Shown here: positions 34,972-39,913 of the stretch, piece by piece
How the letters are laid out: each line of letters begins with the position of its first letter
Position numbering within the stretch: the first letter of the stretch is position 1
Assembly (NCBI GenBank): GCA_003133245.1
Contig: PKWM01000007.1
Location: 414-40,326, forward strand
From: Rhodoferax sp.
GTDB lineage: Bacteria > Pseudomonadota > Gammaproteobacteria > Burkholderiales > Burkholderiaceae_C
Length of the DNA: 39,913 nt
Reading direction: 5' to 3'
Position numbers and translations under genes: made by a program
Notes under the pieces: model-generated
The model's input: the letters and a program-made list of their open reading frames with translations, nothing else
Told to the model about the DNA's origin: nothing
Database searches by the model: none

Positions 34972-37219
34972 TCGCGAGCGGCACGGCGCCGAAGATGATA
35001 AATACCAGATCGCCCGGAAGGCGCAGCCATTCGATCAATCGCGCGGTTGCGGAGCCTGTGTACGCCAAGCTGCGGGCGTGCCAGTAACCGTGCTGGACCA
35101 CGTCCCATACCTGTAGCACGCCACCGGGGAACAGGTTCATCGCGATCATCATCAACAAGCCGATGTTGGTGCCCCAGAAGCCGACTTTGATGTATTTTTC
35201 CATGCCCGCCCAGCGGGTTTCGTCGGTTGTCTGGCGCAGTACGAACACCAACATCGCGAGGGCCAGCATGCCGAACACGCCCATCAGCGCGGCATGGCCA
35301 TGGTTGGGGGTGAGAATGGTGCCGACTTCGTAGTAGCTCACGATCGGCAGGTTGATCAGGAAGCCGAACATGCCGGCACCGACAAAATTCCAGAAGCCCA
35401 CCGACATCAGGAAATAGAACGCCCACTTGTGCGGAACGGCGATCGGCTTGCCGCACACGTCGCACTGGCCGCGGGTCGTGCGCACGAAGTGCCAGGCATC
35501 CAGCGTGAGCAGCGTCAGCGGCACCACTTCCAGTACCGAGAACATCGCCGACATCGCCATGTTGAACTGGGTTTGACCGGTGAAATACCAGTGGTGGCCG
35601 GTGCCGATGAGCCCGCCGAGAAAGTACAGGATTGCGTCCAGGTAAATTACCCGCAGCGCGGTATTGCGACGGGTCAGGCCGAGCTGAAAGAACAGTAGCG
35701 CAACGACCGTGGTGGCGAAGAATTCGAAGTAGCCTTCCACCCACAGGTGGATGATCCAGAAGCGCCAAGTGTCGACGACGGTGAAATTGGTCTTGGCACC
35801 GAAGAACAGCGCCGGCAGGTAGAACACCGGAATCGCCAGCGACGCATACAGGAACATGCGGGCCAACGGGCGCGCCTGCGGATCGGCCACTGTGCGTGGC
35901 CGCGCCAGCCACCACAGAATCGCAAACCAGGCCAGCAAACCGGCCACCAACAGATACTGCCAGAAGCGACCGATCTCCAGGAATTCCCAGCCCTGGTTGC
36001 CGAACCAGAACCACCAGTCGCCGAGCAGACCACTCATCCCCAACCATTCTCCGAGCAGGCTGGCACCGATGACCAGCGCGAACGCCGCGAACAGCAGATG
36101 GACCGCGGTCGCGAGCCAACGCGGCTCGTCCGTGCGCAGTGAACGTGCCAGGAACAAGGCGGCCGCCACGTACGCGGTGGCGATCCAGAAGATCGCGGTC
36201 TGCAGATGCCAGGTACGCAGCAGATTGCTGGGGAAGATGTTTTCCAGCTGAAAGCCGTAGAAACTACCGGGATCGGCGCGAAAGTGGGCAACCCCGCTGC
36301 CGACCAGGGCCTGCATGAGGAACAACAGGGCGACGACGACGAAGAATTTCACCAGTGCGCGCTGCCCGGCGCTCGCCTGCCCCGGAATCATCTGCGGGTG
36401 GACGTGATGGCCGCGCGTGATCCAGCCCAGATTATCGAATCTGCCGAACGCCAGCAGCACGGCAGCAATACCGGCGAGCAATACGAGCAAGCTCAGAGCG
36501 CTCCACAGCAATGCGCCGGGAGTCGGCCGATTGCCAACCTCGGGATCGTACGGGAAGTTGTTGGTATAGGAGTAGTCATCGCCCGGACGATTGGCGACCG
36601 AAACCCACGCCGCCCAATTGATGAACGCGGTGAGCTGATGCAACTCCGCAGGGTCGGTGATCAGGTCGGGCTTGAGGCCGCCATTGCCGACCGGGTCGTG
36701 GAAGTAGCGGGTCCAGTAGCCGACCTCACTGCGATAGGCCTCGGCCTCCGGCGCCGTCAAATGAAGCGTGTCGTTGGCTGCGTCATAGCGGTTGGTTTTC
36801 AGCGTCACCGCGACTTCGCTGCGTATTGCCGCCATTTGCATCGGCGTCAGCGCCGCCAGCGGCTGGCCGTATTGCCGCTGCGTCAGCGCCGCGGCGATGT
36901 TCTCACCGATGCGGTGCAACGCTTCGGCGGAATAGTCCGGCCCCAAGTAGGCCCCATGGCCCCAGATGGTGCCGTTGTCCATCAGGCCGTAGCGCAGGAA
37001 CAAGGCTTGCCCGTTGCTGATGTCGTCGCCGGTAAACAGGCTGATACCGCTCGCGTCGACGATTCGCGCCGGAATCGGCGGAGCATTGCGATAGGCCAGC
37101 AAGGTGATGGTGATCAGGCCGGCGAGGCCGACTACCATCACGATCATTATCGAGCGTATCCACCACGGCGATAGCGGCGATTCTTCCGGTTCGCTCCCGA
37201 TTTGTGCCGCATCGCTCAT
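34919..37219 (-). CDS. norZ: Quinol-dependent nitric oxide reductase (qNOR)
   Basis: A 766-residue single-subunit NO reductase that reduces two NO to N2O with quinol electrons at the inner membrane. The start is ATG 37219 with GGAG at 37229-37232; a TTG at 37237 is less likely. An N-terminal helix (about 25-45) precedes the periplasmic domain with FLRYGLMDNGTIWGHGAYLG (the GHGAY motif). The NorB-like catalytic core of some 13 helices has the haem/FeB histidines in LRTWHLQTAIFWIA, RFWIIHLWVEGYFEFF, GTGHHWYFTG and LTPNHGHAALMGVFGM. Glutamates near the active site (HLWVEGYFE) are present. It serves NO detoxification or denitrification; no norC, norD or regulator gene adjoins it. Confidence 0.95.
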   Translation of the reverse strand: MSDAAQIGSEPEESPLSPWWIRSIMIVMVVGLAGLITITLLAYRNAPPIPARIVDASGISLFTGDDISNGQALFLRYGLMDNGTIWGHGAYLGPDYSAEALHRIGENIAAALTQRQYGQPLAALTPMQMAAIRSEVAVTLKTNRYDAANDTLHLTAPEAEAYRSEVGYWTRYFHDPVGNGGLKPDLITDPAELHQLTAFINWAAWVSVANRPGDDYSYTNNFPYDPEVGNRPTPGALLWSALSLLVLLAGIAAVLLAFGRFDNLGWITRGHHVHPQMIPGQASAGQRALVKFFVVVALLFLMQALVGSGVAHFRADPGSFYGFQLENIFPSNLLRTWHLQTAIFWIATAYVAAALFLARSLRTDEPRWLATAVHLLFAAFALVIGASLLGEWLGMSGLLGDWWFWFGNQGWEFLEIGRFWQYLLVAGLLAWFAILWWLARPRTVADPQARPLARMFLYASLAIPVFYLPALFFGAKTNFTVVDTWRFWIIHLWVEGYFEFFATTVVALLFFQLGLTRRNTALRVIYLDAILYFLGGLIGTGHHWYFTGQTQFNMAMSAMFSVLEVVPLTLLTLDAWHFVRTTRGQCDVCGKPIAVPHKWAFYFLMSVGFWNFVGAGMFGFLINLPIVSYYEVGTILTPNHGHAALMGVFGMLALAMLVFVLRQTTDETRWAGMEKYIKVGFWGTNIGLLMMIAMNLFPGGVLQVWDVVQHGYWHARSLAYTGSATARLIEWLRLPGDLVFIIFGAVPLAIAAIKGYIGVRATQSSV

Positions 37220-37325
37220 AGTGCTTTCTCCGGACAAGGATGGTCAACCCCTGCATTATGTACGCGCGAACAGGCCGAAAATCACGGAACCAGCAACTGA
37301 TGGTTTTGGGCAAAGTGATCATTTC

Positions 37326-37500
37326 AATTCCATTGCCTTCCATCGTCAGCGTCCCAGTTTCACGGATTCACCCCTGATCTTCCAGGGCTATAGTTTTCTG
37401 AGCGGCCACACGATGGCGGCGACCTTGCTGTTCGGCCTGCTGGCTGTGTTTGCGGTCATGGCACTTAAAGCCTGGCGCTGGCGCGCCACGGCGATCCCGC
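37326..37500 (+). pseudogene. Remnant of a PAP2-superfamily phosphatase gene
   Basis: The frame reads FHRQRPSFTDSPLIFQGY followed by SFLSGHTMAATLLFGLLAVF and ending ALKAWRWRATAIPP. This matches the RP and PSGH phosphatase motifs of membrane PAP2 enzymes (here P is replaced by L in LSGH). Everything upstream of the first motif and downstream of the WRWRA region, including the third motif with its catalytic His, is missing. It ends where the sdhC remnant on the opposite strand begins. It overlaps the presumed upstream region of norZ and cannot be functional. Confidence 0.65.
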
Positions 37501-37502
37501 CA

Positions 37503-37770
37503 AGGTTGACGCTCCAAGCGCTACGCCGTGCGACCGGCAAACGGGACCCCATATCGATGTCGCTCAAGAGATGTCGCACGATGGCGAATAGATGGTGCGC
37601 CAGTGCCCATATTGAAGGCGAGCGCAGCTACCTTGAAAGCCGGATGCGTGAACAACTGGGTTGTCCATACGTAGGATTGTTGATATCGCAGCGACTGATC
37701 GAGCAGATAGATGCAGAACGGGATGCCGATCGCCAGCAAAATGCCGGTGATTCGATGGGTGATCTTGCGT
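37503..37770 (-). pseudogene. sdhC: Decayed sdhC (succinate dehydrogenase cytochrome b subunit) fragment
   Basis: One frame reads ITHRITGILLAIGIPFCIYL followed by LDQSLRYQQ and, further on, FKVAALAFNMGTG. At about 37597-37601 the reading frame moves and continues AHHLFAIVRHLLSDIDMGSR and LPVARRSAWSVN, which is the SdhC haem-ligand region (the HHL-IRHLLxD pattern). Loss of a CG dinucleotide restores GAHHL exactly. The N-terminus before the SxxHRITG helix and the third helix are missing. The 5' side is cut by the end of the uracil-DNA-glycosylase-like gene. No sdhD, sdhA or sdhB follows. Confidence 0.65.
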
Positions 37771-37771
37771 G

Positions 37772-38410
37772 TTAGTCGGACAGCCACTCGATCCGTTCGC
37801 GCAGCACGGGCAATAGTTCATGTTCAAACCAAGGGTTACGCTGGAACCATGGTGTGTTGCGTGCCGAAGGATGCGGCAACGGAAGATATTCAGGCGCAAA
37901 CTCGCGCCACGCATTGACGGTTCCCGTCAATGACGGCTTACGGCGATTGCCCAGGAAGTGCCGCTGCGCATGCAGACCGATCAGCAGAGTCAATTCAACT
38001 CTTGGCAACTTCGTCAATAAATGATCGAGCCACAACCTCGCGCATTCTCGGCGCGGTGGCAAGTCGCCGCCATTCCCTCGACCCGGATAGCAATATCCCA
38101 TTGGGATAATCGCAATTTTCAATTCGTCATAAAACCGCGTCGTGTCCAAACCCATCCACTTGCGCAGACGCTCTCCACTTGGGTCATCCCACGGCGTTCC
38201 CGAAGCATGCACTCGTACGCCGGGCGCTTGACCTACGATGAGGACGCGCGCCGCTTCACCGACCTGCAATACCGGACGCGGGCCAAGCGGCAGGTGTGGT
38301 TCGCAAGCACGGCATTTGCGTACTGCTACCAACAACCCGTCAAGGGTGGGATACACCGTTTCATTCACAATACCCTTCAAATGCGCCGCGATGTTCGCTG
38401 ATTCAGTCAT
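37772..38410 (-). CDS. Uracil-DNA glycosylase superfamily protein
   Basis: A 212-residue protein from ATG 38410, overlapping the DUF2945 gene by 8 bp; the longer frame upstream is spurious. The UDG superfamily fold is shown by motif 1, VGQAPGVRVHASGTPWDDPS (with GERLRKWMG next), and motif 2, LPLPHPSARNTPW. A CRAC motif near the N-terminus and Cys in GYCYPGRGNGG and RRECARLW may be iron-sulfur ligands as in family 4/5 enzymes, but I cannot confirm all four. It probably removes uracil or another deaminated base from DNA. It is the last gene of the minus-strand operon; its stop abuts the sdhC remnant. Confidence 0.85.
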   Translation of the reverse strand: MTESANIAAHLKGIVNETVYPTLDGLLVAVRKCRACEPHLPLGPRPVLQVGEAARVLIVGQAPGVRVHASGTPWDDPSGERLRKWMGLDTTRFYDELKIAIIPMGYCYPGRGNGGDLPPRRECARLWLDHLLTKLPRVELTLLIGLHAQRHFLGNRRKPSLTGTVNAWREFAPEYLPLPHPSARNTPWFQRNPWFEHELLPVLRERIEWLSD

Positions 38411-38618
38411 TTGCTTTGTGCAGTGCAACCCCTTTGTGCATTGCGATGTGGTCGCTCTTGTCGCTTTGTATTTCATATTGCGGCTCATCCTCGTTCGCAT
38501 GATGCGTATAGCCCTTGTAAGCAACGTCCTTTGTGTGCGTCTTGATAATTTTTCCAGAGACATGCCCAGCCTCCGAATTCCAGGTAACGTGATCACCGAT
38601 TTTGAATTTGTGTGTCAT
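38403..38618 (-). CDS. DUF2945 (Tudor-like, hypervirulence-associated) protein
   Basis: A 71-residue protein beginning THKFKIGDHVTWNSEAGHVS and containing GKIIKTHTKDVAYKGYTHHA and EDEPQYEIQSDKSDHIAMHK. This is the DUF2945 family, a small SH3/Tudor-like fold related to hypervirulence-associated proteins in fungi and widespread in bacteria, often near DNA-repair or stress genes. No enzymatic role is known. GAGAG lies before its ATG. Its stop overlaps the UDG-like start by 8 bp, showing translational coupling. Confidence 0.88.
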   Translation of the reverse strand: MTHKFKIGDHVTWNSEAGHVSGKIIKTHTKDVAYKGYTHHANEDEPQYEIQSDKSDHIAMHKGVALHKAND

Positions 38619-38643
38619 GGCTCGTCTCTCATTAAACTTTGCT

Positions 38644-39216
38644 TTACACGCTAGGGTTGCTCATGCTGACCAAGCGTGGCGACGGATAGGTGACTTGCGT
38701 TCCGACAGCGTGGGCGAAGCCCGTAAGAACGTGTGGTTTGCGTGCCTTCGGCCCAATAATATCCTCGACGCGAATGCCCCGCAAAAGAAGCGCGTCGCCG
38801 ATCATCGAGCGATGACAGCGCCAGGGAACCGCTTCGGCGCACATCAGGACACAGCGCTCAGTGCGCGCCAGGTTTGCGACCCATTGGACGTTGTCGGCGA
38901 ACTCCGACGACTGCATGTAATCCGCATAGCCGCGAAAAGACAGATTGTGCCATCCGGTGTTTGGAGAATCCGCTCGCGTGTGGCGCAATCCTCCGAGGCC
39001 CGGAAGATGCATATAGGAAACTTTAACCGCGTCCAATGATGTGGGTAGCGCGTCTTGATTGAACTGGGGATTGTGGCGCGACTGCGGTACGGTCCTCACA
39101 TCAAGCACTCGGACAATCTCATTGCGTTGGAGCAAATCGAGGAATGTATCTAGTGGTCGATTGGAATGGCCGATCGTGCAGATAAGCGGCTCGTCCGGTG
39201 TGATGTCGCTACTCAT
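38644..39216 (-). CDS. DUF488 family protein
   Basis: A 190-residue protein. The start CTIGHSNRPLDTFLDLLQRN and VRVLDVRTVPQSRHNPQFNQ are the DUF488 signature, with the conserved LPGLGGLR and CAEAVPWRCHRSMI (Cys and Arg residues conserved in the family). The family is uncharacterised; members are often near repair or stress genes. It is 25 bp upstream of the DUF2945 gene and 26 bp downstream of the cupin gene. Confidence 0.92.
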   Translation of the reverse strand: MSSDITPDEPLICTIGHSNRPLDTFLDLLQRNEIVRVLDVRTVPQSRHNPQFNQDALPTSLDAVKVSYMHLPGLGGLRHTRADSPNTGWHNLSFRGYADYMQSSEFADNVQWVANLARTERCVLMCAEAVPWRCHRSMIGDALLLRGIRVEDIIGPKARKPHVLTGFAHAVGTQVTYPSPRLVSMSNPSV

Positions 39217-39242
39217 ACTGAACGGCTAATCATGAAAGATCG

Positions 39243-39575
39243 CTATGCGCCATGCAACAGAATGGTGACGAGAATAGAAGAGTCTTCCACTGCCTTCAGC
39301 GCGTGTACCACGCCGCCGGCCAAACACACCAGATCCCCCGCGCGCATCAGTTGCTTGGTTCCGGCAGTCGCAAATTCAATGCTTCCTTCAATGCATTGAA
39401 CGGTAATTTCACCTGTAACTTGGTGTTGTGGCATTGCCTTGCTCGCCAAGAGAACCATTTGAATCACTTCAAGACGATTCGATTTGTAGAGCGTTTTCGT
39501 GGTTGCGTTCTTGAGATAACTTTCAAGCGGTCGAATGTCAATCAACTCCCCGGATAACGCGTGATGAAGAGACAT
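39243..39575 (-). CDS. Cupin-domain protein
   Basis: A 110-residue protein from ATG 39575, preferred to the ATG at 39581 because AAGGA (39582-39586) is then 6 bp away. The single cupin fold has SKAMPQHQVTGEITVQCIEG and LMRAGDLVCLAGGVVHALKA. The first motif is short of the usual paired His and has H and E at reduced spacing, so metal binding may be altered. No substrate is evident. It is the first gene of the minus-strand operon and lies directly downstream of the palindrome at 39611-39626. Confidence 0.87.
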   Translation of the reverse strand: MSLHHALSGELIDIRPLESYLKNATTKTLYKSNRLEVIQMVLLASKAMPQHQVTGEITVQCIEGSIEFATAGTKQLMRAGDLVCLAGGVVHALKAVEDSSILVTILLHGA

Positions 39576-39913
39576 ATCCATTCCTTCGAAAGATTCAACG
39601 GTTGACTGGTTACGTCAATTGACGTATTTGGTACGCGTCTATTCGGAAATATGCTTTGCGTGATCCATTCAAGGATTACCGCGACAACGCGGCGACGATC
39701 CGCCGCAGCGGACAAAATAACGAGGCCATTTCGCGGATGCCGACGTTGCTGCCGGGGATGCTATTCGCAATGTGGACCGCGCGTCTGTGCGCTAGCGTAC
39801 TCTTGCACAGATCAGGAATGACGGGTCGGGTACCGGTCGTTGGTGAGCGACTGCAGCTGGCCCAGTGCAGTCTTACACGTTCTCATCTTCAATCAGTAGT
39901 GTCCCAACGTTTG
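39576..39913. other. Right end of the window, no gene seen
   Basis: About 340 bp. Apart from the cupin promoter region and the palindrome at 39611-39626, I see no open frame with a recognisable domain, no RNA gene and no clear repeat. A gene beginning beyond 39913 cannot be excluded. Confidence 0.5.
39611..39626. promoter_or_regulatory. Perfect 16-bp palindrome, candidate operator of the cupin operon
   Basis: TACGTCAATTGACGTA is its own reverse complement. Its centre is about 43 bp upstream of the cupin start and it includes TTGACG on the coding (minus) strand, which could be a -35 box. A dimeric regulator binding here would control the four-gene operon. No known regulator consensus is claimed. 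Confidence 0.6.

Larger units (their letters stand above)
37220..37771. other. Gap upstream of norZ, filled with gene remnants
   Basis: About 550 bp without an intact gene. It contains the presumed norZ promoter region (37220-37325), with CATAAT on the minus strand at 37255-37260 as a -10 candidate and a partly symmetric AAGTGATCATTT at 37313-37324. The PAP2 and sdhC remnants follow. No convincing FNR/DNR, NsrR or NorR site was found. Confidence 0.5.

Noticed and set aside
36206..37174. 322-codon plus-strand frame opposite norZ
   Set aside because: The norZ frame contains all haem-ligand motifs; the opposite translation is low-complexity and motif-free.
37313..37324. FNR/DNR or NsrR site upstream of norZ
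   Set aside because: Only partial symmetry around TGATCA; the required half-site spacing for FNR/DNR is not met.
37104..37775. A single 223-codon plus-strand gene
   Set aside because: Only residues encoded at 37326-37500 look like a protein (PAP2). The first part is antisense to norZ and the last part antisense to sdhC, so it is a chance open frame around a remnant.
38411..38596. N-terminal extension of the UDG-like protein
   Set aside because: It is antisense-free but out of frame with the DUF2945 gene on the same strand, basic and low-complexity, while ATG 38410 gives an 8-bp coupled start.
1..39913. tRNA, rRNA genes and CRISPR arrays
   Set aside because: No cloverleaf, rRNA signature or regularly spaced direct repeat was recognised by eye in either strand.

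Overview
The window looks like a chromosomal segment from a betaproteobacterium of the order Burkholderiales, most like Comamonadaceae (Rhodoferax/Polaromonas type). This is inferred from the gene content and order: yajC-secD-secF followed by a DUF1631 protein, dprA next to a LysM protein and divergent from def-fmt, azlC-azlD-pgk, and a fused indolepyruvate:ferredoxin oxidoreductase. Dispersed repeats of types I remember from such genomes also occur. No taxonomic search could be run. No rRNA, tRNA or CRISPR array was seen.

Layout, left half. Positions 137-7885 (+) hold a run of closely spaced genes: an HEXXE-motif protein of unknown function, a class III nucleotide cyclase/AAA ATPase/TPR signalling protein, AMP nucleosidase (amn), an EamA transporter gene broken by an in-frame amber codon, and threonine ammonia-lyase (ilvA). 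After a small dispersed repeat come a tryptophanase (8035-9405), a small membrane protein on the other strand, and a LysR regulator with a 1201-residue indolepyruvate oxidoreductase, so this stretch concerns amino-acid catabolism. Then follow the Sec accessory genes yajC, secD and secF, a DUF1631 protein, a 179-bp inverted-repeat element between convergent genes, dprA and a LysM protein (-), and def-fmt-azlC-azlD-pgk (+).

Layout, right half. A RutR-like TetR regulator precedes a ferrous-iron uptake operon (feoA, feoB and a small Cys-rich membrane protein) with a strong candidate Fur operator. Convergent to it is a beta-alanine catabolic pair on the minus strand, an omega-aminotransferase and the CoA-acylating semialdehyde dehydrogenase mmsA, with a divergent LysR regulator.

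From about 34,040 to the end the character changes: longer non-coding stretches, gene fragments and accessory genes. This part holds a 359-bp segment bounded by perfect 21-bp inverted repeats, a frameshifted small membrane-protein ORF, a quinol-dependent nitric oxide reductase (norZ), and abutting remnants of a PAP2 phosphatase gene and of sdhC. It ends with a compact minus-strand operon (cupin, DUF488, DUF2945, uracil-DNA-glycosylase-like) headed by a perfect 16-bp palindrome. I read it as an accessory region with repeated insertion and deletion; an assembly join near 34.0-34.2 kb is the main alternative.

The items most worth pursuing are the cyclase/AMP-nucleosidase gene pair, the two inverted-repeat elements, the in-frame repeat insertion in the oxidoreductase linker, and the decayed genes around norZ.
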